Under the pieces are notes generated by a model. The model saw only the letters and a list, made by a program, of their open reading frames with translations. It had not been told where the DNA came from and did not search any database. Below are positions 1 to 6,344 of a stretch of DNA of 7,859 nucleotides, one piece after another. Each line of letters begins with the position of its first letter. Position 1 is the first letter of the stretch. The position numbers and the translations under genes were made by a program. Source of the stretch: Terriglobales bacterium (GTDB taxonomy: Bacteria > Acidobacteriota > Terriglobia > Terriglobales > Acidobacteriaceae); NCBI GenBank assembly GCA_019241735.1, contig JAFAWN010000039.1, positions 1 through 7,859 on the forward strand. Reading direction: 5' to 3'.

Positions 1-1
1 C

Positions 2-82
2 TGGCAGTGGAGAATCGGATTGAATGCCGCGGCATTCGCGGTGTGGCTCGCCGTTTCGGTTGCACTGCTGAAGCTTGCGTGA
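2..82 (+). CDS. C-terminal end of an unidentified membrane protein (partial)
   Basis: Reading frame 2 is open from the window edge to a TGA at 80-82 and gives 26 residues. It starts WQWRIGLNAAAF and runs into a hydrophobic stretch (AVWLAVSVALL) before ending KLA. This looks like the last transmembrane helix of an inner-membrane protein with a short basic tail. The other two plus frames give a less natural composition. The gene would converge on ispG, leaving 89 bases between the two stop codons. The fragment is too short to name a family, and it could be a chance open frame. Confidence 0.4.
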   Translation, partial: WQWRIGLNAAAFAVWLAVSVALLKLA

Positions 83-137
83 AGGGATCGAGCTTGTTGG
101 GGAACGGCGCGCGCCGGAATTTGTAGTTGGAATTGAA

Positions 138-161
138 AGCTCAAACGCCCTTGGGTTTGCT
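138..161 (-). terminator. Weak hairpin after ispG, possible terminator
   Basis: The 89 bases between the left-hand partial gene and ispG (83-171) contain one hairpin candidate. AGC and AAAC pair with GTTT and GCT around a short loop, with a two-base bulge. Read on the minus strand it lies just after the ispG stop codon and is followed by a mildly T-rich stretch (TTTCAATT), not a clean T-run. The stem is short, so this is at best a weak intrinsic terminator. Nothing else in this gap stands out except a loopless CG-rich palindrome at 105-116. Confidence 0.2.
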
Positions 162-171
162 GGAGAGAGTT

Positions 172-1413
172 CTATACGGGGACAGGAACTTCTTCTTTAG
201 CCGCGTAGTGCGACTCTACGTACTGATCGAGGATGGTAATGAACTCTGCCACAATTCTGTCGCCCTTTAGCGTGGTGAAGAGCCGGCCATCGACATAAAC
301 CGGAGCTTTGGGCTCTTCAAAAGTCCCGGGTAGCGAGATGCCAAGGCTGGCATGTTTAGATTCTCCGGGACCGTTCACTACGCAACCCATCACCGCAACC
401 TTCATCTCTTCAACGCCAACGTAGCGGTCTTTCCATAGCGGCATGCTATCGCGCAAGTAAGTCTGAATCTGCTCCGCCATTTCCTGGAAGAAAGTGCTGG
501 TAGTCCGGCCGCAGCCGGGACAGGCTGTGACCTGCGGAGTAAAACTGCGAATTCCCAGCGACTGAAGTATCTGCTGCGCCACCCGCACCTCTTCGCTGCG
601 GTCACCACCGGGGGCAGGAGTCAGCGAGACCCGGATTGTGTCTCCAATCCCCTCCTGTAATAACACGGCCAGAGCTGCGCTCGAAGCCACGATTCCCTTG
701 GCTCCCATCCCGGCTTCGGTGAGTCCCAAATGCAGCGGATAATTGCAGCGGGCAGCGAGAGAGCGATAAACGTCAATCAGGTCCTGGACGCCGCTCACCT
801 TGGCGCTGAGGATGATTTGATCTGGCCGCAAGCCGTACTGCTCTGCCAGCCGCGCAGAGTTGAGCGCGCTGACTACGATTGCATCCATAGTGACCGAGCG
901 TGCATCTTTCGGTTCGGGCAGGCGCGAATTTTCATCCATCATCCGGGTCAACAGCGCCTGATCGAGCGATCCCCAGTTCACACCAATGCGCACCGGCTTA
1001 TTGTTTTCCGCCGCGACTTCAATCATGGTCCCGAAATTTGCGTCGTCTTTGCGTCCTATGCCGACATTGCCGGGATTAATGCGGTACTTGGCCAGCGCCC
1101 GCGCACACTCCGGATACTTTTTGAGCAGAAGGTGTCCGTTGTAATGAAAGTCGCCAATCACCGGAACAGTAATGCCTTGCCGCGCAAGTTGTTCAACAAT
1201 CGGAGCCACCGCAGCCGCCGACTCTTCGTTGTTCACCGTAACCCTGACCAACTCAGATCCCGCACGTGCTAAGGCTGCAACCTGCTGGACGGTCGAGGCA
1301 GCGTCCGCCGTATCGGTATTGGTCATTGATTGCACCACAACCGGTGCATCGCCGCCCACGCGGACCGTGCCAATCATGCAGGAAAGGCTTTTTCTACGCT
1401 GGATGGTAGCCAT
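172..1413 (-). CDS. ispG: 4-hydroxy-3-methylbut-2-enyl diphosphate synthase IspG (GcpE)
   Basis: IspG is a cytoplasmic iron-sulfur enzyme of the MEP isoprenoid pathway. It reductively converts 2-C-methyl-D-erythritol 2,4-cyclodiphosphate to HMBPP, the substrate of IspH. The 413-residue product shows the full family pattern: an N-terminal TIM-barrel part beginning near VVVQSMTNTDT (residues 26-36), GDFHYNGHLLL (87-97), RINPGNVG (111-118) and LGLTEAG (229-235). The C-terminal [4Fe-4S] part has C298-P-G-C301 and C344 in VMGCVVNGPGE, with the conserved Glu351 after it. All three cluster cysteines are present, so the enzyme looks intact. At 413 residues it is longer than the roughly 370-residue E. 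coli enzyme, resembling longer bacterial forms. The ATG at 1413 gives the expected N-terminus (MATIQRRKSL), although no clear Shine-Dalgarno precedes it. It is the last gene of a minus-strand run behind the PAP2 gene. Confidence 0.97.
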   Translation of the reverse strand: MATIQRRKSLSCMIGTVRVGGDAPVVVQSMTNTDTADAASTVQQVAALARAGSELVRVTVNNEESAAAVAPIVEQLARQGITVPVIGDFHYNGHLLLKKYPECARALAKYRINPGNVGIGRKDDANFGTMIEVAAENNKPVRIGVNWGSLDQALLTRMMDENSRLPEPKDARSVTMDAIVVSALNSARLAEQYGLRPDQIILSAKVSGVQDLIDVYRSLAARCNYPLHLGLTEAGMGAKGIVASSAALAVLLQEGIGDTIRVSLTPAPGGDRSEEVRVAQQILQSLGIRSFTPQVTACPGCGRTTSTFFQEMAEQIQTYLRDSMPLWKDRYVGVEEMKVAVMGCVVNGPGESKHASLGISLPGTFEEPKAPVYVDGRLFTTLKGDRIVAEFITILDQYVESHYAAKEEVPVPV

Positions 1414-1424
1414 GGATTTTGTCT

Positions 1425-1430
1425 ATTTTA
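1425..1430 (-). promoter_or_regulatory. Possible -10 element close upstream of ispG
   Basis: On the minus strand TAAAAT lies 11 bases before the ispG ATG, differing from TATAAT at one position. No good -35 hexamer sits at the usual distance, where the minus strand reads AGGGCG. If used, transcription would begin only a few bases before the start codon, giving a nearly leaderless mRNA. That would agree with the lack of a visible Shine-Dalgarno. An AT-rich hexamer is common by chance, so this is tentative. Confidence 0.2.
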
Positions 1431-1445
1431 CCATGTGGACGTCAT

Positions 1446-1461
1446 GCCGCCCTGTAGCGGC
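1446..1461 (-). terminator. Small GC hairpin between the PAP2 gene and ispG
   Basis: GCCGC and GCGGC form a five-base-pair stem around a six-base loop, just after the PAP2 stop codon on the minus strand. No T-run follows, so it does not meet the usual pattern of an intrinsic terminator. It could slow transcription or protect an RNA end, or be chance in GC-rich DNA. Confidence 0.15.
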
Positions 1462-1476
1462 GCTGGGGGTAGAAAC

Positions 1477-2322
1477 TCACTTCCTCGCGACACACGCGCT
1501 GCTTAGTCCTGTTTTGCAGCGAGAATGGAAGATGTGCGTACCGATCGCATATCCAAACACGCTCCCAACAACCACGTCCGATGGAAAGTGCTCGCGTCCG
1601 GTAAAGCGGGTGACAGTTACTGCGGTCGCGGTTCCATAAACCAGCCATTGCACCCAGTGGTGCGGGTATTCGTGCGCGATCACGCTGGCCATCGCCCAGG
1701 TAAAAGTAGCGTGCCCGGATGGAAAAGAGCTGTTAAGCGCGTTGTTGCGCCAGAATCTCCCGTTGCCGGTGCCTTCAAAGGGCCGTTCCCGTCCGGTTAG
1801 GAGTTGGGTGCCGGCGTAGACTACGGCGGTATTCGCGAGCGTTTCCAATGTAAGGTATCCAGTTTCTTGCGCGTGCGGATTGTGCGTGCTCAACCCTTCC
1901 AGCCAAATACCTCCGGCGGCAACTCCGGTGCCGATTAGACCAACGTCAGAAGTATTCCGGCTGAAGCGAACGTGATCGCTAGTTAAATTTCTGATGGCAT
2001 CGCGGTCGGTCGCAATTAATGCTCCGGTCCCCACCAGGAATAGCGCGTCCCATTTCAAACTAGACCTATGAAACGGGGCGGCATAAATGCTCGCCTGGTC
2101 GTCAATCGCCCGCTTCCATAGGCTGGGATGTTCTTCTTGCTGCTCAATACTGCCGCTCTGCTGGGATGGGCTGTCGGGAGCGTCCAAGGTAGCCGCAACG
2201 GCATAATTTGCCAGCAATCGGGCTGAAGCTGGAGAAGAAGTAATGCCCTGGCCGGCGGCGCTCACGCCGACTGAACAAAGTGCGATTATTGCGAAGGCTT
2301 GTCTGCCGACGGAGAATTTCAT
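1477..2322 (-). CDS. Secreted or membrane-anchored PAP2-family phosphatase
   Basis: The 281-residue product carries the signature of the PAP2 acid phosphatase superfamily, whose members remove phosphate from lipid phosphates, polyprenyl diphosphates or small substrates. Motif 1 is TGRERP (176-181), motif 2 is PSGH (201-204) and motif 3 is R239-x5-H245-x3-D249. His204 and His245 are the expected catalytic histidines. The Lys usually seven residues before the Arg of motif 1 is Gln173 here, which is unusual. The N-terminus (MKFSVGRQAF, then AIIALCSVGVSAA) looks like a signal peptide, cleaved near residue 23, followed by a low-complexity spacer to about residue 65. Hydrophobic stretches at about 93-104, 127-141 and 206-236 suggest membrane association, so catalysis is likely on the periplasmic side. 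A purine-rich AAAGGG lies directly against the ATG, too close for normal Shine-Dalgarno spacing. It sits 35 bases behind galM and 63 before ispG. The substrate cannot be told from sequence. Confidence 0.9.
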   Translation of the reverse strand: MKFSVGRQAFAIIALCSVGVSAAGQGITSSPASARLLANYAVAATLDAPDSPSQQSGSIEQQEEHPSLWKRAIDDQASIYAAPFHRSSLKWDALFLVGTGALIATDRDAIRNLTSDHVRFSRNTSDVGLIGTGVAAGGIWLEGLSTHNPHAQETGYLTLETLANTAVVYAGTQLLTGRERPFEGTGNGRFWRNNALNSSFPSGHATFTWAMASVIAHEYPHHWVQWLVYGTATAVTVTRFTGREHFPSDVVVGSVFGYAIGTHIFHSRCKTGLSSACVARK

Positions 2323-2357
2323 CCCTTTAGGATGCAGGAATTAATAAGCGAGTGGGA

Positions 2358-3503
2358 TTATCGTACGGAGAACTTCAGCACGGTTGTGGACTTGAAGTGC
2401 TGACCCGGCTTTAGCTCAGTCGAGGGAAACTGAGGATGATTTGGTGCATCCGGGAAATGCTGGGTTTCCAGGCAAAACGCGTAGCGCCGCTGATAAATTT
2501 TCCCTGCTTTTCCGTGAATAGTGCCATCGAGAGAGTTTCCGGTGTAGAGCTGGACGCCCGGCTCTGTCGTGGAGACTTCCAGTATGCGGCCGCTCTGCGG
2601 ATCATAGGCTTCGGCGGCTATGGATAAAATTCCATTATTATTCAGCACCCAGTTATGATCGTAGCCTTTCCCACGCCTCAGTTGTTGATCGTCCTGGTCA
2701 ATTCGCGCTCCGATCGCGGTCGCAGTCATAAAATCAAAAGCGGTGTTCTTAACGTCGCGCAATTCTCCGGTGGGAATCAGGGTTTCATCCACCGGAGTGA
2801 ACTTCAAGGCGCGAAGCGTTAATTCATGCTTGAGGATGTCGCCGTTTCCCTGCCCTGAGAGATTGAAATAGGAATGATTGGTCAGGTTGACTACGGTCTC
2901 TTTGTCGGTCGTAGCGCTGTATTTAATCTTTAATTCATTGCGATTGACAGGTAGAGAGTAAGTCACTTTTACTGACAAATTGCCAGGGAAGCCTTCTTCT
3001 CCGTCCTTGCTTAAATAGGTCAGCTCGAGCGCCTGCGACTCTTGCGACGAAACGTCTTTGACCTTCCATACTTTCTTGTTGAACCCCGCGATCCCGCCAT
3101 GCAGGGTATTCTCTCCGTTATTCTTCGGGAGCGTGAATTTAGTTCCGGCAAGGGTGAAGGTCCCATGCGCAATGCGGTTCGCATAACGGCCAACCGTAGC
3201 GCCAAGATATGCTTTATCGGTTTCGTAACCCGCGAGATCGTCGTAGCCCAGCACAACATCATCCAACCGGCCATTTCGGTCGGGGACTTTGAGCGACACC
3301 AGAGTCGCTCCATAGTTAGTGATCGCCGCTTCCATTCCGCTCTTATTTTTTAGAATGTAAATATCGACTTGCTGGCCATCACGGGTTACTCCAAAGGTTT
3401 TCTTTTCCATTTTCGACTTCGCTTCGACTTGCGGGCTGATCAGCAGCGCCATTATAAGAACCATGAACCTGAAGTCAGTGGTAATAGTTATTGATGTCCC
3501 CAT
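2358..3503 (-). CDS. galM: Aldose 1-epimerase (galactose mutarotase), probably exported
   Basis: Mutarotases interconvert the alpha and beta anomers of galactose, glucose and related aldoses, usually feeding the Leloir pathway. The family landmarks are all present: NYGATLVSLKVPD (63-75), GRYANRI (105-111), LHGG with His135, NLTNHSYFNLSG with His210, and TEPGVQLYTGN with Glu314. His210 and Glu314 correspond to the catalytic acid and base of characterised GalM proteins. Length is 381 residues against about 340-350 for cytosolic enzymes. The excess is an N-terminal segment with a hydrophobic core (FMVLIMALLISP, 13-24) and a possible cleavage site after VEA (26-28), which suggests export to the periplasm. 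A later ATG at 3410 (residue 32) would give a cytosolic enzyme of 350 residues, but neither start has a strong Shine-Dalgarno. It is the first gene of the minus-strand run and diverges from the LacD-like aldolase. Confidence 0.94.
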   Translation of the reverse strand: MGTSITITTDFRFMVLIMALLISPQVEAKSKMEKKTFGVTRDGQQVDIYILKNKSGMEAAITNYGATLVSLKVPDRNGRLDDVVLGYDDLAGYETDKAYLGATVGRYANRIAHGTFTLAGTKFTLPKNNGENTLHGGIAGFNKKVWKVKDVSSQESQALELTYLSKDGEEGFPGNLSVKVTYSLPVNRNELKIKYSATTDKETVVNLTNHSYFNLSGQGNGDILKHELTLRALKFTPVDETLIPTGELRDVKNTAFDFMTATAIGARIDQDDQQLRRGKGYDHNWVLNNNGILSIAAEAYDPQSGRILEVSTTEPGVQLYTGNSLDGTIHGKAGKIYQRRYAFCLETQHFPDAPNHPQFPSTELKPGQHFKSTTVLKFSVR

Positions 3504-3676
3504 TTGCCGGTAACCACATCCTGTGATTGAAAGAATCGTACCGCAAATTCGCTATCCGCGGCGCGAGGTCAAATATAAAGGTGTCTGTGAAATACGTGCG
3601 CCGCAGTCCGGGTCACGCTGGGTTTCCGTGGTTTACAATGAACTGCATTTCGCTGACGAATTCCTGGAGGAATCCC
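3504..3676. promoter_or_regulatory. Divergent intergenic region between galM and the LacD-like aldolase
   Basis: These 173 bases must hold the promoters of both flanking genes. On the plus strand TACAAT at 3634-3639 is a five-of-six match to a -10 box, about 40 bases before the aldolase ATG, but it lacks a good -35. TATAAA at 3574-3579 is a second candidate. On the minus strand TTGACC (plus positions 3567-3572) resembles a -35 for galM, without a convincing -10 at the right spacing. A small inverted repeat, CACA-tcc-TGTG at 3515-3525, lies just upstream of the galM start and might be a regulator half-site pair, although its arms are only four bases. No element here is strong on its own. Confidence 0.4.
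3666..3670 (+). promoter_or_regulatory. Shine-Dalgarno that fixes the aldolase start
   Basis: GGAGG lies six bases before the ATG at 3677, a near-ideal spacing. It decides the start of the LacD-like gene at 3677 over a TTG 150 bases upstream in the same open frame. Confidence 0.8.
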
Positions 3677-4675
3677 ATGAAGCTTTCCCCTGGCAAGCTG
3701 GCCGGCCTGAAAAAAGTATCGGATCAACGCGGTGTTATTGCCGCCGCTGCCATGGACCAGCGGGGATCGTTGCAGAAGTCTCTGAGCAAAGAAAAAGGCG
3801 GCGAAGTGAGCGACGCGATGATGGAGGAGTTCAAGACGCTGGTCACCGAAGTCCTTACGCCGCATGCTAGCGCCATTTTGCTTGATCCGGAATGGGGGCT
3901 TCCCGCCTCGAAGCGCCGGGCCAAAAACGCCGGTCTGTTACTGGCCTACGAAAAGACCGGATACGACAAGACTGGGCCAGGGCGGTTGGGCGATCTGTTG
4001 GATTTGTGGTCGGTGCGGCGCTTGAAGGAAGCGGGCGCGGACTGCATCAAGATATTGCTTTATTACTCGCCGCTCGACCCGAAAGACATCAACGAAAAGA
4101 AACATGCCTGGGTGGAGCGCCTGGGAGATGAATGCCGCGCCAACGATATCCCGTTTTTTCTCGAATTTGTTGGATATGAAGAAGGGGTGGACGAGAAGGG
4201 TTTCGATTATGCCAGGAAGAAGCCGAAAATCGTGATCGAAAGCATGCGCGAGTTCAGCAAAGACCGTTACGGCGTGGATGTTCTCAAAGTTGAGGTTCCG
4301 GTGAACATGAAATTTGTGGAGGGCGCCAAAGTTTACGCCGGGAAGAGCGCATACAGCAAAAAGGAGGCCGCGGACCTATTTTTGAAGGCCGCATCGGTTT
4401 CCAAAAAGCCGTTCATTTACTTATCCGCTGGCGTCAGCAATGCGGAGTTTACCGAAGCCTTGGAATTGGCGGGCGAGTCGGGCGTGAAATTTAATGGAGT
4501 GCTCTGCGGGCGCGCAACCTGGAAGGACGGCATTCCAATCTATGCGAAACAGGGTGGCGAGGCCTTCCGCCAATGGTTGCAGACTGAAGGCGTGAAGAAT
4601 ATCAACAACGTAAACCAGAGGCTGCAGGCGGCGACCTCCTGGCACTCAATTTACGAAGTTGAAACAGCGGCCTAG
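3677..4675 (+). CDS. lacD: Class I tagatose-1,6-bisphosphate aldolase (LacD-like)
   Basis: LacD-family enzymes are class I (Schiff-base) aldolases that split tagatose 1,6-bisphosphate into dihydroxyacetone phosphate and glyceraldehyde 3-phosphate. Several also act on fructose 1,6-bisphosphate and related ketoses. The 332-residue product has the typical start AAAMDQRGSL (23-32), LLDPEWGLPA (68-77), Lys125 in DCIKILLYY, Glu163 in FFLEFVGYE, and VLKVEVPVNM with Lys204 as the expected Schiff-base lysine. FIYLSAGVS (246-254) and GVLCGRATWKDG (274-285) form the phosphate-binding end of the barrel. All expected active-site residues are present, and length fits the family (about 325-340). The start at 3677 has a strong GGAGG six bases upstream. 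There are no lacA, lacB or lacC genes beside it, so true tagatose use is not supported by context. A role as a glycolytic or other ketose-bisphosphate aldolase is equally likely. It diverges from galM and converges on guaA. Confidence 0.92.
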   Translation: MKLSPGKLAGLKKVSDQRGVIAAAAMDQRGSLQKSLSKEKGGEVSDAMMEEFKTLVTEVLTPHASAILLDPEWGLPASKRRAKNAGLLLAYEKTGYDKTGPGRLGDLLDLWSVRRLKEAGADCIKILLYYSPLDPKDINEKKHAWVERLGDECRANDIPFFLEFVGYEEGVDEKGFDYARKKPKIVIESMREFSKDRYGVDVLKVEVPVNMKFVEGAKVYAGKSAYSKKEAADLFLKAASVSKKPFIYLSAGVSNAEFTEALELAGESGVKFNGVLCGRATWKDGIPIYAKQGGEAFRQWLQTEGVKNINNVNQRLQAATSWHSIYEVETAA

Positions 4676-4699
4676 GGTCTGAACTCGGGAAAACTTAGC

Positions 4700-6292
4700 T
4701 CATTCCCATTCGATGGTTCCCGGCGGCTTGGACGTAATGTCATAGACCACGCGGTTGACGCCTTTTACTTCGTTTACGATCCGGCTGGAAATTACCTTCA
4801 ACACCTCATGCGGTAGCGGCACCCAGTCCGCCGTCATGCCATCTTCTGAATGCACCGCCCTCACCGCGCAAGTATTAGCGTAGGTCCTCTGGTCGCCCAT
4901 AACTCCGACGGACATCACAGGTAGGAGCACCGCGAACGACTGCCAAATCCTGGTGTAGAGGCCCGCGTTCTTGATCTCGGTGACAACGATGTCATCACAT
5001 TCGCGGAGAATTTTTAGGCGCTCTGCAGTGACTTCCCCGAGAATGCGTACTGCCAGCCCCGGGCCTGGAAAAGGCTGGCGTTGCAGAATCTCCTGGGGCA
5101 TGCCTAGATCGCGCCCGATCTCACGAACTTCGTCCTTGAACAGGTCTTTCAGCGGCTCTATCAGCTTGAGGGTCATCTCCTCCGGAAGCCCGCCAACATT
5201 GTGATGCGTCTTGATGGTCTGCGACGGGCCGCGTACCGATCGCGATTCAATCACGTCGGGATAGAGCGTCCCCTGCACCAGCCAGACGTCTTTCAAGTTT
5301 GATTTGGCGCTACCGGCAGTGACTTCGGCGGAATCAAGGATCTTGTTAGCTTCTTCTTCAAAGACTGAGATGAATTCGCGCCCAATGATCTTGCGTTTCT
5401 TTTCCGGATCGGTAACGCCCGAAAGTTTGTTTAGAAATCTTTCCGTAGAGTCAACGGCTACTACCCGCAGTCCCAGTTTGTCGCGCAGATTCCGCTGAAC
5501 TTTTTCGAATTCATCCTTGCGCAGCAGGCCGTTGTTCACAAAAATGCAGATTAAACGGGAACTGCCACTCCCATTGCGCAGCGCGCGATCCACAAGAGTA
5601 GCGGCGACGGCGGAATCCACACCACCGGAGAGGGCGCAGATAGCGACGCCGTTGCCTACAGTACTTCGCACGCTGGAAATAGTGCCGTCAATGAAGCGTT
5701 GCGCCGTCCAATTAGGCTTTGCTTTGCAAATGTTGAGCACGAAATTTCGCAGGATTTGAGCTCCCATGGGCGTGTGGTGGACCTCAGGGTGAAACTGCAC
5801 CGCCCACATTTTCTGTCCGGGATTCTCAATGGCCGCGACAGCGTTAGGGCTTTTCGCGGTCAACTGGAAACCTTGCGGCAATTTATCAGCTTCATCGCCG
5901 TGTGACATCCACACGCTCAGAGTTTTTGGTAAGCCCTCAAATAGTTGGGATGAGTCCAGAATTTCGACTTCCGCGTGCCCATATTCGCGCTTGGCTGCCG
6001 GTCGCACTTTGCCGCCGAGCGCATGCACCATGTATTGCAGGCCATAGCAGATGCCCAGCACCGGAAGGCCCATGGCAAAAATGCCCGGGTCGGCGCGCGG
6101 CGCGTCGCGGTCATAAACCGAAGAGGGGCCACCGGAAAGAACCAGGCCGGCTGGGGAATAGCTGCGGATCTCGCTCAGGGTCGCCGTACAGGGAAGCACA
6201 ACGGAAAAAACATCTTGTTCGCGGATGCGGCGGGCGATCAGTTGTGAATACTGCGCCCCAAAGTCGAGAACGACGACGGATTGGGTGTCCAT
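4700..6292 (-). CDS. guaA: GMP synthase (glutamine-hydrolysing)
   Basis: GuaA converts XMP to GMP using ATP and ammonia from glutamine, the last step of guanine nucleotide synthesis, in the cytoplasm. The 530-residue product is complete. The N-terminal class I glutamine amidotransferase begins VVVLDFGAQYSQL (6-18) and has the nucleophile Cys82 in GICYGLQYM with His168 and Glu170 in FHPEVHH. The ATP pyrophosphatase domain has the P-loop SGGVDS (222-227). Later conserved segments are LVQGTLYPDVIES (338-350), QPFPGPGLAVR (406-416) and the C-terminal dimerisation region ending PPGTIEWE. Length is close to the 525 residues of E. coli GuaA. I chose the ATG at 6292 because homologues begin just before this FGAQYSQ segment. 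An ATG at 6340 would add 16 residues of no family character. The SD is weak (GAGA). It lies 52 bases behind the membrane protein gene, probably in one transcript with leuS. No guanine riboswitch is visible upstream. Confidence 0.98.
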   Translation of the reverse strand: MDTQSVVVLDFGAQYSQLIARRIREQDVFSVVLPCTATLSEIRSYSPAGLVLSGGPSSVYDRDAPRADPGIFAMGLPVLGICYGLQYMVHALGGKVRPAAKREYGHAEVEILDSSQLFEGLPKTLSVWMSHGDEADKLPQGFQLTAKSPNAVAAIENPGQKMWAVQFHPEVHHTPMGAQILRNFVLNICKAKPNWTAQRFIDGTISSVRSTVGNGVAICALSGGVDSAVAATLVDRALRNGSGSSRLICIFVNNGLLRKDEFEKVQRNLRDKLGLRVVAVDSTERFLNKLSGVTDPEKKRKIIGREFISVFEEEANKILDSAEVTAGSAKSNLKDVWLVQGTLYPDVIESRSVRGPSQTIKTHHNVGGLPEEMTLKLIEPLKDLFKDEVREIGRDLGMPQEILQRQPFPGPGLAVRILGEVTAERLKILRECDDIVVTEIKNAGLYTRIWQSFAVLLPVMSVGVMGDQRTYANTCAVRAVHSEDGMTADWVPLPHEVLKVISSRIVNEVKGVNRVVYDITSKPPGTIEWE

Positions 6293-6344
6293 TGATAAAT
6301 TTCTCAGATCATGGCTGAAATGTAAAGCGGCGTGGCACAAATAT

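Noticed and set aside
105..116. Twelve-base CG-rich perfect palindrome in the gap left of ispG
   Set aside because: With a four-base loop it forms only a four-base-pair stem and no T-run follows, so neither terminator nor operator is supported. It may be chance in GC-rich DNA.
730..1272. 180-codon plus-strand open frame opposite ispG
   Set aside because: It lies wholly antisense to a strongly conserved gene and its translation shows no family motif. It is a by-product of GC-rich codon use.
3527..3676. In-frame 50-codon upstream extension of the LacD-like gene from a TTG
   Set aside because: The extra residues have no LacD family character, the TTG has no Shine-Dalgarno, and the ATG at 3677 has GGAGG at ideal spacing.
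6298..6326. TTTACA as a possible -35 for guaA
   Set aside because: No acceptable -10 lies at 16-19 bases, and the start point would fall inside or on the guaA start codon.
6293..6340. 16-residue N-terminal extension of GuaA
   Set aside because: GuaA proteins begin shortly before the FGAQYSQ segment, and the ATG at 6292 gives the normal length.
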